A DNA stretch of 64,000 bases from Actinoallomurus iriomotensis (GTDB taxonomy: Bacteria > Actinomycetota > Actinomycetes > Streptosporangiales > Streptosporangiaceae), in NCBI RefSeq assembly GCF_030269445.1, contig NZ_BSTJ01000006.1, positions 529,564-593,563 of the forward strand. Reading direction: 5' to 3'. The position numbers and the translations under genes were made by a program. Below are positions 17,101-27,780 of the stretch, piece by piece; within the stretch, counting starts at the first letter, position 1; every line of letters begins with the position of its first letter. The notes beneath the pieces are model-generated. The model had not been told where the DNA came from, searched no databases, and worked only from the letters and a program-made list of their open reading frames with translations.

Positions 17101-19128
17101 GGCTCGGTGGGCTATGACCACAAGGGCATGGGCATCACCGCGCGCGGCGCCTGGGAGTCGGTGAAGTACCACTTCCGCTCGCTCGGCGTCGACGTGCAGA
17201 AGGAGGACTTCACCGTCGTCGGCGTCGGCGACATGTCCGGCGACGTGTTCGGCAACGGCATGCTGCTGTCGGAGCACATCCGGCTCATCGCCGCCTTCGA
17301 CCACCGGCACATCTTCCTCGATCCCGACCCGGACCCGGCCTCCTCGTTCCGTGAGCGCAAGCGGCTGTTCGATCTGCCGCGCAGCTCGTGGGCCGACTAC
17401 GACACCTCGCTGATCTCCAAGGGCGGCGGGGTGCACCCGCGCTCCGCCAAGAAGATCCCGCTGACCCCGCAGGTGCGCGAGGCGCTCGGCATCCCGGGCG
17501 GCGTCAACGCGCTGACCCCGCACGAGCTGATCCACACGATCCTCACCGCGCCGGTCGACCTGATGTGGAACGGCGGCATCGGCACGTACGTCAAGGCCTC
17601 CGGCGAGACGCACGCCGAGGTCGGCGACAAGGCCAACGACGTGCTGCGGGCCGACGCGACCGAGCTGCGCTGCAAGGTCATCGGCGAGGGCGGCAACCTC
17701 GGCCTGACCCAGCGGGCCCGCATCGAGTTCGCCCTCGGCGGGGGCCTGGTCAACACCGACTTCATCGACAACTCCGCGGGCGTGGACACCTCCGACCACG
17801 AGGTGAACATCAAGATCCTGCTGGACCAGGTCGTCCGCGACGGCGAACTGACCGACAAGCAGCGCGACACGCTCTTCATGGAGATGACCGACGAGGTCGC
17901 CGGCCTGGTCCTGCGCGACAACATCGCGCAGAACGTCGCGCTCGCCGCCTCGCGCAGCCAGGCGTCGTCCATGCTGCACGTCCACGGCCGCTACCTGCGC
18001 AAGCTGGAGCGCGACGGCAAGCTGAAGCGGCGCCTGGAGTTCCTGCCGAACGACAAGGTGCTCGCCGAGCGCCGGCAGTCCGGGAGCGGCCTCACCGGCC
18101 CGGAGTTCGCCACGCTGCTCGCCTACACCAAGCTCACGCTCGAGGAGGAGATCCGCGACTCGGACCTGCCGGACGACCCCGACCTGGCCAGCCGCCTCGT
18201 CGAGTACTTCCCGACGCCGCTGCGCGAGCGGTTCCGCGACTACATGGACCGGCACCCGCTGCGCCGCGAGATCATCGCCACCTCCGTGGTGAACAGCATG
18301 GTCAACGACAGCGGCATCACCTTCGCGTTCCGCATGGGCGAGGAGACCGGCGCGTCCGCCTCCGACATCACCCGTGCCTACCTCGTGGCACGCGAGGTGT
18401 TCGGCATGGAGGCCTTCTGGCGATCGGTGGACGAGCTGGACTACCAGGTCGACACCGCGACGCAGATCCGGATGCGGCTGGAGGCCCGCAAGCTGACCGA
18501 GCGCGGCGCCCGCTGGCTGCTGCACAACCGCCGCATGCCGTTCGACATCCGCGACACCGTCGACTTCTTCGCCGCCGGAGCGGCGGCACTGGCGGCGCAC
18601 ATGCCCAAGCTGCTGGTCGGCCTCGACCTGGACGGCTTCGAGGAGCGCCGCGACCGGTTCGCCGAGGCCGGCGTGCCCGACCAGCTCGCCGAGCAGGTCG
18701 CGATGATGGTCCCGGCGTTCTCCACGTTCGACCTGGTGGAGATCGCCCACAGTGCCGGACGGCCGCCGGAGGAGGTCGCCGAGGTCTACTTCGACCTGGC
18801 CGAACGCCTCCAACTGTCCCGCCTGCGCGAGCGCATCATCCAGCTCCCGCGCGACGACCGCTGGAACTCCATGGCCCGGTCGGCCCTCCGCGACGACCTG
18901 TACGCCGCGCACGCCGCCCTGGCCCGCGACGTGCTCGTCATCAGCGAGCCGGGGGTCGCGCCGGAGCAGCGGCTGGCCATCTGGACGGAGAAGAACAGCG
19001 CCGCCGTCGCCCGCGCGGCGCAGACGCTGAGCGAGATCTGGGAGAGCGACAACCTGGGCGTCGCCACGTTGTCGGTGGCCCTGCGCGCGATCCGCACGCT
19101 GGTGACCGCCTCGACCCTCCCCGCCTGA
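14194..19128 (+). CDS. gdhB: NAD-dependent glutamate dehydrogenase, large (about 180 kDa) type
   Basis: 1644 residues with a GGGAG site before ATG at 14194. The large-class GDH layout is clear: a long N-terminal ACT-like regulatory part, and a catalytic core around residues 810–1180. The core holds [21 protein letters not shown], the catalytic lysine in [28 protein letters not shown] and [12 protein letters not shown] helical C-terminal domain follows. The enzyme deaminates glutamate to 2-oxoglutarate and serves catabolism. The reverse strand is also open for nearly 1900 codons because of the GC bias, but has no domain content. It is probably cotranscribed with the dioxygenase, linking amino acid breakdown steps. 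Confidence 0.95.
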   Translation: [1644 protein letters not shown]

Positions 19129-19167
19129 CCCGGCGGAGACCGGCCGGCCCGCGTACGGGCCGGCCGG

Positions 19168-20681
<1,514 letters not shown>

Positions 20682-20756
20682 CCGATGCCGGGCTCCATGC
20701 GGACCACGACACCCCGCGGGGGCGGTCTCTCGTACGGCCGGGGGTCGCCCCCGCGC

Positions 20757-21809
20757 TCACTTGGCGGGGACGTTCGCCTTGATCGTGCCGCCGTCGGCGG
20801 CGATGATCACGGCCTTCTCCTGGCTGGTCGCGCCCTTCTTGGGCGCGGGCGGCACCACCGTGGCGAACTGCAGCGTCTGGTTCACGTCCAGCTCGTTACG
20901 CACGAGGTGCGACTCGACGAACGGCGCCGCGTCCTCGGGCACCGGCACGTGACCGGGCTTCTTCTTGCTCTTGGTCGACACGGCGTCGCGGCTCAGCGCG
21001 TACAGGACGATGCCGCCGCCGTCGGTCGTGGCCAGCGGGAAGATCGGGAACGACGTCGTGGCGTACACCGTGTCGACCCGCAGCCCGGAGCCCTTCTTCG
21101 GCTTGGTCGCCTTCTGGTCGGAGGTGTAGTAGCCGGTGGTGTGCTTGCCGGCCGCCATGACCTTGGCGGCGACGTTCCCCGGGCCCTCCTCGGCGAGCGT
21201 GGCCTGGATGGAGGGCACGTCCCGCGGGGGGATCAGCAGGCCGGTGTCGAACGTCGCGAGCGGCTTGGCGTATCCCTGGTCATCGACGAGGATCTTGGGC
21301 GGCTTCTGCTTCTTGTCCAGCAGCGAGGCCAGGCTGAGGCGCCACCGCATGGTCGGCTTGCTCTTGACGAACCCCATCAGCACGGTGTGCGGGTCCTTAC
21401 CGTCGGCCAGGCTGCGCCGCACGCTCGCCACGAACCACTGCTGTCCCTCGGGTTTCAGCTTCGGGACGTAAAGCGTCGGGGTGCCGTACCGGTAGCGGGG
21501 CACCGGGTCGCCGGCCGTCATCGCCCGGCGGAACGCCGCCGCGGTCAGCTGCGACTGTCCTTCGCTGGTCCACCACAGGGCCAGCCTCTCGTCGCCGCTG
21601 GCCCTCGCCACGTCGTCGTTGGTGACGAACGACTGGAACGCCTTGCGGGCCACATCGAGCGTCAGCGGCACGGGAGGAGGAGAGGTGTCGGGGCTGGACT
21701 CCGCCGCCACGGGCTTGGTGCGGGCCTGCTCGTGAGAGCCTCCCGAGCATCCCGTCAGCGCGGCGAGGGCCACTGCCGTCGCCAGAGCCGACGCAACCGC
21801 TGTCCTCAT
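20757..21809 (-). CDS. Predicted lipoprotein, paralogue of 19773–20681
   Basis: 350 residues from ATG at 21809. The signal peptide ends in a lipobox (AALTGC), followed by a Ser/Pro-rich linker. The body mirrors its neighbour: [26 protein letters not shown] matches AQQVLANYQTVNNRANAGLDGDLLAT, and [22 protein letters not shown] matches AFYIPRQDRYPKWFAVEAVSG. Both proteins then repeat the module. The two genes are convergent, 75 bases apart. No function can be assigned beyond cell-surface location. Confidence 0.75.
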   Translation of the reverse strand: MRTAVASALATAVALAALTGCSGGSHEQARTKPVAAESSPDTSPPPVPLTLDVARKAFQSFVTNDDVARASGDERLALWWTSEGQSQLTAAAFRRAMTAGDPVPRYRYGTPTLYVPKLKPEGQQWFVASVRRSLADGKDPHTVLMGFVKSKPTMRWRLSLASLLDKKQKPPKILVDDQGYAKPLATFDTGLLIPPRDVPSIQATLAEEGPGNVAAKVMAAGKHTTGYYTSDQKATKPKKGSGLRVDTVYATTSFPIFPLATTDGGGIVLYALSRDAVSTKSKKKPGHVPVPEDAAPFVESHLVRNELDVNQTLQFATVVPPAPKKGATSQEKAVIIAADGGTIKANVPAK

Positions 21810-21939
21810 GCTCCCCGGCCGATCATGTGTCATCGATGTGGGGCAGAGTATGCCAGGCGCGCCGGAGTGCCCGAACGCGAGGCCGATCAGGTGGCGGCTC
21901 GCGTACCTCGCGGACCGTGCCCCAGGTAGGCTTTCGATC

Positions 21940-23064
21940 GTGGCAGCCATCGATCCGTCAGAAGAGATGAAGGAGCTCGGCGCGATGCTCGGCGGCGTCG
22001 AGGCCGTGCTCGACCTCGACGGCATGCGCCGTGATATCGGCGAGCTCCGTGAGCAGGCTGCCGACCCCGACCTGTGGAGCGACCAGGAGCGGGCCCAGGA
22101 GGTGACCCGGCGGCTGTCCTACCTCGAGGCCGAGCTGGGCAAGGTCGAGGGCCTGAGGGGCCGGCTGGACGACGCCGGCGTGCTGCTGGAGCTGGCCGCC
22201 GAAGAGGGCGACGACGACACCCGCGGCGAGGCGGAGCGCGAGCTGGGAGCCCTCCGCAAGGAGATCGAGCAGCTCGAGGTCCGCACCCTGATGTCGGGGG
22301 AGTACGACGCGCGGGAGGCGCTCGTCACGATCAACTCCCAGGCCGGCGGCGTCGACGCGGCCGACTTCGCCCAGATGGTGCAGCGGATGTACCTCCGCTG
22401 GGCCGAGCGGCACGGCTACCCGACCGAGGTCTATGAGACCTCCTACGCCGAAGAGGCCGGCATCAAGTCGACCACGTTCACGGTCAAGGCCCCCTACGCG
22501 TACGGCACGCTGCGCGGCGAGCACGGCACCCACCGCATGGTGCGCATCTCGCCCTACGACAACCAGGGCCGCCGGCAGACCTCGTTCACCGGCGTGGACG
22601 TCGTCCCGGTGGTGGAGCAGACCGACCACGTCGACATCCCCGAAGACGACATCAGGGTCGACGTCTACCGCTCCAGCGGGCCGGGCGGCCAGGGCGTCAA
22701 CACCACCGACAGCGCGGTGCGCATCACCCACCTGCCCACCGGCATCGTGGTGTCCTGCCAGAACGAACGCAGCCAGCTGCAGAACCGCGCGACCGCCATG
22801 ACGGTGCTCCAGGCCAAGCTCCTCGAGCGCAAGCGTCAGGAGGAGGCCGAGCGGATGAACGAGCTGCGCGGAGAGTCGACCAGCTCGTGGGGCACCCAGA
22901 TCCGCAACTACGTGCTGCACCCGTACCAGATCGTCAAGGATCTGCGCACCGGTGTGGAGGCGGGCAACCCCACGGCCGTACTCGACGGCGACATCGACGA
23001 GTTCATCGAGGCCGAGATCCGCTGGATGCGCCGCCAGGAGGCCGGCGACGGGCAGAACAACTAG
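21940..23064 (+). CDS. prfB: Peptide chain release factor 2
   Basis: 374 residues from GTG at 21940. The GGQ peptidyl-hydrolysis motif is in [21 protein letters not shown], about residues 244–264. RF2 motifs follow, down to [18 protein letters not shown]. The frame is continuous, so there is no programmed +1 frameshift of the enterobacterial kind. The codon-recognition tripeptide, SPF in most RF2 proteins, reads SPY here (TCG CCC TAC). It recognises UGA and UAA stops. The position before ftsE–ftsX–smpB–ssrA is the normal actinobacterial order. Confidence 0.96.
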   Translation: MAAIDPSEEMKELGAMLGGVEAVLDLDGMRRDIGELREQAADPDLWSDQERAQEVTRRLSYLEAELGKVEGLRGRLDDAGVLLELAAEEGDDDTRGEAERELGALRKEIEQLEVRTLMSGEYDAREALVTINSQAGGVDAADFAQMVQRMYLRWAERHGYPTEVYETSYAEEAGIKSTTFTVKAPYAYGTLRGEHGTHRMVRISPYDNQGRRQTSFTGVDVVPVVEQTDHVDIPEDDIRVDVYRSSGPGGQGVNTTDSAVRITHLPTGIVVSCQNERSQLQNRATAMTVLQAKLLERKRQEEAERMNELRGESTSSWGTQIRNYVLHPYQIVKDLRTGVEAGNPTAVLDGDIDEFIEAEIRWMRRQEAGDGQNN

Positions 23065-23246
23065 CTCAGGCCGAACTTCAGCGCGATCAGAAGGGTCAGC
23101 GCCAGGATCAGGGCGCCGATCAGCACCGGAGAGATGCCGAACGTCCCCGGGTAGTGGACCTCCGCCCGGGCGGCCCTGCAGGTGGGGCAGCGGCCCTCGA
23201 CGACCGGTCCCGCACACCGAGCACAGATCAGGTGTTCGCAGCTCAT
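23061..23246 (-). CDS. Small zinc-ribbon protein with C-terminal membrane anchor
   Basis: 61 residues from ATG at 23246, with GGAGAGGAG 4–12 bases upstream. Four well-placed cysteines (CARC near residue 9 and CPTC near 19) make a zinc ribbon. The last 20 residues ([19 protein letters not shown]) form one transmembrane helix, so it is tail-anchored with the ribbon in the cytoplasm. It is convergent with prfB, and the two stop codons overlap on CTAG. No function is known to me. Confidence 0.65.
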   Translation of the reverse strand: MSCEHLICARCAGPVVEGRCPTCRAARAEVHYPGTFGISPVLIGALILALTLLIALKFGLS

Positions 23247-23454
23247 CTGGCTCCTCTCCATGTTGATCGGGGCTTGTGATGCTCGGTTGCACCTATGGGT
23301 GTACCCAAGTTGGACGTTTCATGCCAGTCTCCCCCTTAGACTGCTCCTTGGCCAATCGGCCCCTGAGCCGCGAAGCCGTTGCGGGGCGCCTGTCCCACGA
23401 AAGTTCAGCCGCCCCCGTCCCCCACCCCCTAGACTGACACGTCGTGATGCAGCC

Positions 23455-24153
23455 GTGATCCACTTTGATAACGTCACCAAGGTCTACTCGCACCAGAGCC
23501 GGCCGGCCCTGCAGGGTGTCAACGTGGCCGTCGAGAAGGGTGAGTTCGTCTTTCTCGTGGGTCCCTCCGGGTCCGGCAAGTCGACGTTCCTGCGCCTGAT
23601 CCTCAAGGAGGAGCGGCCGACGCAGGGCGGCATTCACGTCGCCGGCAAGGAGCTGAGCAAGCTCACCAACTGGAAGGTCCCCCACCTGCGCCGTCGCATC
23701 GGCTGTGTGTTCCAGGACTTCCGGCTGCTGCCGAACAAGAATGTCTATGAGAACGTCGCCTTCGCGCTGGAGGTCATCGGCAAGCCCCGGCGCTTCATCC
23801 GCAAGGTCGTCCCCGAGGTGATCGACCTCGTCGGCCTCGAAGGCAAGGCGCACCGCATGCCGGACGAGCTCTCGGGCGGTGAGCAGCAGCGCGTCGCGAT
23901 CGCGCGGGCGTTCGTCAACCGGCCGATGATCCTGCTCGCCGACGAGCCCACGGGCAACATCGACCCGGCGACCAGCATCGGCATCATGAAGGTGCTCGAC
24001 CGGATCAACCGGACCGGCACCACCGTGGTGATGGCCACCCACGACGCGGCCATCGTCGACGCGTTCCGCAAGCGAGTGGTGGAGCTTGAGGACGGGCGAG
24101 TGGTCCGTGACCAGTCCCGCGGAGTGTACGGCCAGGCGTACGGAGGCGTGTAG
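23455..24153 (+). CDS. ftsE: Cell division ATP-binding protein FtsE
   Basis: 232 residues from GTG at 23455. It is an ABC ATPase with Walker [11 protein letters not shown]-loop FQDFRLLP, signature LSGGEQQR, Walker [10 protein letters not shown] and the H-loop ATHD in order. The first residues [10 protein letters not shown] and the length are typical for FtsE. There is no good ribosome site; a TAGACT element 20–25 bases upstream may be the -10 of a transcript with a very short leader. FtsE pairs with FtsX, encoded 69 bases downstream, to gate peptidoglycan hydrolases of the NlpC/P60 type at the septum. Confidence 0.96.
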   Translation: MIHFDNVTKVYSHQSRPALQGVNVAVEKGEFVFLVGPSGSGKSTFLRLILKEERPTQGGIHVAGKELSKLTNWKVPHLRRRIGCVFQDFRLLPNKNVYENVAFALEVIGKPRRFIRKVVPEVIDLVGLEGKAHRMPDELSGGEQQRVAIARAFVNRPMILLADEPTGNIDPATSIGIMKVLDRINRTGTTVVMATHDAAIVDAFRKRVVELEDGRVVRDQSRGVYGQAYGGV

Positions 24154-24222
24154 CCTCTAGCCTCCGCGGGAGATCGAGGCTCCCCATATCGGCCCATAAC
24201 GGACGACCAAGGACAGCGAGGC

Positions 24223-25128
24223 ATGCGCGCACAGTTCGTTCTTCAGGAGATCTGGATCGGTCTCCGCAGGAACCTCACGATGACCATCGCGCTCGTCGTC
24301 ACCGTCGCGATCGCCATGGCGCTGTTCGGCACCGGCGTGCTGCTCAAGATGCAGGTCGACAAGTCGAACAACTACTGGTCGGACAAGGTCGAGGTCTCGG
24401 TCTACCTCTGCAACAAGCTGAGCGCCAACCCCGCCTGCCACAAGACCGAGCCGACGACCGACGAGAAGAACCAGATCAAGTCGCAGCTCCAGTCGATGCC
24501 GCAGGTGGCCAAGGTCACTCCGGAGACTCAGCAGGAGGCGTACCAGCGGGCCAAGGAACGCTTCGCCAACACTCCGGGGTTCTCCGACACCATCCAGCTC
24601 GGTGACATCCCCGACTCCTTCCGGGTGAAGCTGAAGGACCCCAAGCAGTACGCCGCGGTCGTCGCCCAGATGACGAACCGTCCGGGCGTCGACCAGGTGA
24701 TCAACGAACGGGCGATCCTGGAGAAGTTCTTCAAGATCCTCGGCGGTCTCCAGTGGGCGGCACTGATCATCGCCGCGATCCAGGTCATCGCGGCCGTGCT
24801 GCTGGTCGCCAACACCATCCGCCTCTCGGCCTTCAACCGCCGCCGAGAGACGGGCATCATGCGGCTGGTGGGGGCCTCCAACCTCTATATCCAGCTGCCG
24901 TTCGTCCTCGAAGGCGCCATCGCGGGCCTGATCGGCGGTGTGTTCGCGGCCATCCTGCTGGGCTTCTCCAAGGTGTTCCTCCTGGGGCGCCTGACGAAGA
25001 ACCTGCAGTTCGCCACCCCACTCGACTGGTTCGCGGTCGCGGAGGTCATCGTGTTCGCGGTGTGCTTCGGCGTGGTGCTCTGTGCGCTGGCGTCCTTCCT
25101 CACCCTCCGCCGCTACCTGAAGATCTGA
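24223..25128 (+). CDS. ftsX: Cell division membrane protein FtsX
   Basis: 301 residues, ATG at 24223 after AAGGACAGCGAGG. One transmembrane helix near residues 20–42 is followed by an extracellular domain of about 130 residues. Three more helices follow from residue 180, with the conserved ABC-permease loop FNRRRETGIMRLVGASN between. The two cysteines C66 and C74 in the extracellular domain (LCNKLSANPACHK) could form a disulfide, as in actinobacterial FtsX. It signals to periplasmic cell-wall hydrolases; an NlpC/P60 gene lies at 58.0–59.0 kb. Confidence 0.95.
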   Translation: MRAQFVLQEIWIGLRRNLTMTIALVVTVAIAMALFGTGVLLKMQVDKSNNYWSDKVEVSVYLCNKLSANPACHKTEPTTDEKNQIKSQLQSMPQVAKVTPETQQEAYQRAKERFANTPGFSDTIQLGDIPDSFRVKLKDPKQYAAVVAQMTNRPGVDQVINERAILEKFFKILGGLQWAALIIAAIQVIAAVLLVANTIRLSAFNRRRETGIMRLVGASNLYIQLPFVLEGAIAGLIGGVFAAILLGFSKVFLLGRLTKNLQFATPLDWFAVAEVIVFAVCFGVVLCALASFLTLRRYLKI

Positions 25129-25277
25129 GGCACGATCGCGCGGTGATCGTCGGATCGCGTACCTTCGGTAGGGGACCGGTGCCGGGCCCGCCGGGATCGG
25201 CGGTGATCGTGGCCGGTCCCGATGTCGCGGCCGACCGCGACCGTCCGTACGGGGAGAAGGACCGAGGCTGAGTTCCA

Positions 25278-25751
25278 GTGCCACGCGAAGAGGGGCGCAA
25301 GCTCATCGCGCAGAACAAGCGCGCGCGCCACGACTACCACATAGAGGACACCTACGAGGCGGGCCTCGTACTCACCGGCACCGAGGTGAAGTCACTGCGG
25401 GCCGGCCGGGCCAACCTGACCGATGGATTCGCGCACATCCGCGACGGCGAGGTCTGGCTCGAGGGCGTCCACATTCCCGAGTACACGATGGGAACGTGGA
25501 CCAACCACGCCGCCCGGCGGCCCCGTAAGCTGCTGCTGCACCGGCGCGAGATCGGCAAGCTGAGCGGCGCGACGACCGAGTCCGGGCGCACCATCGTCCC
25601 GTTGTCCTTGTACTTCAAGGACGGAAAGGCCAAGGTCGAGATCGCGGTGGCGCGAGGCAAACGCGCGTACGACAAGCGGCAGGCCATCGCCAAACGGGAT
25701 GCCGAACGCGAGATGCAGCGCGCTCGGGCGGCACAGCTGAGAAGGCGCTGA
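25278..25751 (+). CDS. smpB: SsrA-binding protein SmpB
   Basis: 157 residues from GTG at 25278. It opens with the SmpB core ([34 protein letters not shown]) and contains [12 protein letters not shown]. It ends in the basic tail [19 protein letters not shown] that binds the ribosome. It delivers tmRNA to stalled ribosomes; ssrA itself follows 2.2 kb downstream. The lipoprotein gene after it begins 8 bases from its stop. Confidence 0.96.
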   Translation: MPREEGRKLIAQNKRARHDYHIEDTYEAGLVLTGTEVKSLRAGRANLTDGFAHIRDGEVWLEGVHIPEYTMGTWTNHAARRPRKLLLHRREIGKLSGATTESGRTIVPLSLYFKDGKAKVEIAVARGKRAYDKRQAIAKRDAEREMQRARAAQLRRR

Positions 25752-25759
25752 GGGTGGTC

Positions 25760-27586
25760 ATGCGACGGGTCCGCGGAGTGGCGGCCATCACGGGGGCGCT
25801 GCTGGCCGTCTCCGGCTGCAGGATGTTCGCGGAGCCCTCGCCGCTGCCCACGGTGCGAAACTTCCTGGTGGCCTGGCAGAACGGCAACTACTCCGGTGCC
25901 GCGAAGCAGACCAACGGCGACCGCAAGGCGGTCGCCGGCGCGCTCCAGGCGCTGCCGGGCCAGCTCGACCTCGCCTCCCTCCACCTCGCGCTCGGCCACG
26001 TGCGCAAGGACGACGACGACGCGACGGCCCAGTTCGAGGTCAGGATCGACCTCGGCGACAACGGCCCGCCCTGGGACTACGGCAGCCAGATGCGTCTGCA
26101 CCGGTCCGGAGGCCAGTGGAAGGTCGTGTGGAGCCCGTCGATCATCCACCCGAAGCTCGGCCAGGGTGAGCGGCTCGCCGTCGTCACCGAGACGCCGCAG
26201 CGGGCGTACGTCCAGGACTCCAAGGGCCGCGCCCTGACCAGGCAGACCAAGGTGGAGATCTTCGGCGTCCTGCCGGGCCAGCTGACCAAGCCGGACGCCA
26301 CGCTCGACAAGCTCTCCAAGATCACCAATCTGGACAAGGATCGCGTCCTCGGGCGCGTACGCTCCGCGCCGCCGCAGGAGTTCCTGCCGCTGGTGACGCT
26401 CCAGCTGCCGGCCCAGGCCACGGTGGCCGCCCAGCTCCTGCAGGTGCCCGGCGTGCAGGCCCGCACGCGGTACCTGCCGCTCGCACCCGCGACCGCCGCC
26501 GACGTCGTCGGCCAGCTGGGCCCGGCCACGGCCGAGCTCCTCCAGCAGGTCGGCGCGCCGTACCAGCCGGGTGACACGATCGGCGTCTCCGGCCTGCAGG
26601 TGCTCGACCAGCGCCGCCTCGCCGGCACCCCGACGGTGAAGGTGGTCGCCCAGAACCCCTCGGGCGCGTCCAGCCAGGTGCTGTACGAACTGCCGGGCGC
26701 GCTGAGCCGGCCGGTACGGACGACGGTGGACCGGCGGGTGCAGGAGGCGGCGGAGAACGCCCTGAAGGGGCTGCACGCGCCCGCGTCGCTGGCCGCCGTG
26801 CACCAGGCGACCGGTGAGGTCCTGGCCGCCGCCGACCACCAGACCGACGGCAAGAACCAGGCGTTCGAGGGCCGCTACCCGCCGGGGATGACCTTCGGCA
26901 TGATCACCACCCAGGCGCTCCTGGGCTATGACCAGAAGATGAACGCCGCCCTGTCGTGCCCGCCGACGTACAAGGTCGGCGACCAGGTGTTCCACAGCTC
27001 CTCCTCGCGCGGCAAGACGTTCCAGAGCAACTTCGTCCGCTCGTGCCCGACGGCGTTCGCGTCGATGTACCGGTCGCTGGCGTACCAGGACATCCGTACG
27101 AGCGCGGCCCGCTTCGGGATCGGCCTGCCGTGGACCCTGCCGCTGCCGTCGTTCTCCGGCACCGTGCCGCCGCCGTCGAACGACGCCGAGCGTGCCGCGT
27201 CGATGGTCGGTCAGGGTCGCATCGAGGTGAGCCCCCTGGCGATGGCGCTCGCCGCCGCGACGGTGGAGAGCGGCACCTGGAAGCCGCCGAGCCTGATCAA
27301 GGACCCGGCGCCGCCCCAGGCGATCCAGCCGCGGTCGCTCGACTCGGACTCGATCTCGACGCTGCAGCCGCTGCTGCGCGAATCGGTCACCTCCGGCGCG
27401 GCCCGCTCGGCCAACCTGGCGGGCAACAAGGTCAGCGGCGTGGTCGCCCAGGTGCCGTACGGCTCAGGCAAGACGGTCTCGTGGTTCGTGGGCTTCCGCG
27501 GCAACGTGGCCTTCGCCCTGGCCGTCGAGGGAAAGGTCAACGCGGCGGCGGTCGCGGCGAGGTTCCTGCGGAACGTACCGGGCTGA
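25760..27586 (+). CDS. Penicillin-binding-protein-like lipoprotein without catalytic residues (pseudo-transpeptidase)
   Basis: 608 residues from ATG at 25760 (GTG at 25754 is possible). A signal peptide ends in a lipobox (VSGC). Then come an NTF2-like MecA N-terminal domain (residues 25–140), a linker or dimerisation domain (140–310), and a transpeptidase fold from about residue 320. All three active-site motifs are altered: the SxxK region is PPGMTFGM (no serine, no lysine), SxN reads SCP in VRSCPTAF, and KTG reads GSGKTVSW. It therefore cannot acylate penicillin or cross-link. A binding or sensory role outside the membrane is inferred. It is probably cotranscribed with smpB. Confidence 0.85.
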   Translation: MRRVRGVAAITGALLAVSGCRMFAEPSPLPTVRNFLVAWQNGNYSGAAKQTNGDRKAVAGALQALPGQLDLASLHLALGHVRKDDDDATAQFEVRIDLGDNGPPWDYGSQMRLHRSGGQWKVVWSPSIIHPKLGQGERLAVVTETPQRAYVQDSKGRALTRQTKVEIFGVLPGQLTKPDATLDKLSKITNLDKDRVLGRVRSAPPQEFLPLVTLQLPAQATVAAQLLQVPGVQARTRYLPLAPATAADVVGQLGPATAELLQQVGAPYQPGDTIGVSGLQVLDQRRLAGTPTVKVVAQNPSGASSQVLYELPGALSRPVRTTVDRRVQEAAENALKGLHAPASLAAVHQATGEVLAAADHQTDGKNQAFEGRYPPGMTFGMITTQALLGYDQKMNAALSCPPTYKVGDQVFHSSSSRGKTFQSNFVRSCPTAFASMYRSLAYQDIRTSAARFGIGLPWTLPLPSFSGTVPPPSNDAERAASMVGQGRIEVSPLAMALAAATVESGTWKPPSLIKDPAPPQAIQPRSLDSDSISTLQPLLRESVTSGAARSANLAGNKVSGVVAQVPYGSGKTVSWFVGFRGNVAFALAVEGKVNAAAVAARFLRNVPG

Positions 27587-27659
27587 TCCGCCGTACGGGC
27601 AGGGCGTTCGCGACTTTGTCATCTCTTGACCCAACGGGCACAACCTTCGCCGGGGTCAC

Positions 27660-27760
27660 CGACGTCTTAACAGATGACTGAGACACCGCTTGGGGGGTTG
27701 CGGACTCAGTCGCCGTGATGAGACCAGAGCCTCGTCTCGGGGGAGGCTCTGCCGTCCGGA
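27660..27760 (-). ncRNA. Candidate structured RNA, resembling the actinobacterial 6C motif
   Basis: Two strong hairpins lie close together: GACTGAG/CTCAGTC arms at 27676–27711 and AGAGCCTC/GAGGCTCT arms at 27726–27751. On the minus strand their loops carry runs of six and five cytosines (CCGCAACCCCCCAAGCGG and CCTCCCCCGAG), which is how I remember the 6C RNA family: two stem-loops with C-rich loops. No gene overlaps them. The strand is chosen only for the C-runs, and no promoter is evident, so this remains a candidate. Confidence 0.35.
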
Positions 27761-27780
27761 CCGGCCCGACCCTGCCGGTC

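Noticed and set aside
13240..18912. A 1890-codon open frame on the minus strand opposite the glutamate dehydrogenase gene
   Set aside because: Its length follows from the third-position GC bias of the gene on the other strand; the translation is low-complexity (Gln, Arg, Val, Gly) without any domain or start signal.
21940..22000. Programmed frameshift in prfB
   Set aside because: The frame is continuous from GTG at 21940 and no in-frame UGA with an upstream Shine-Dalgarno element is present.
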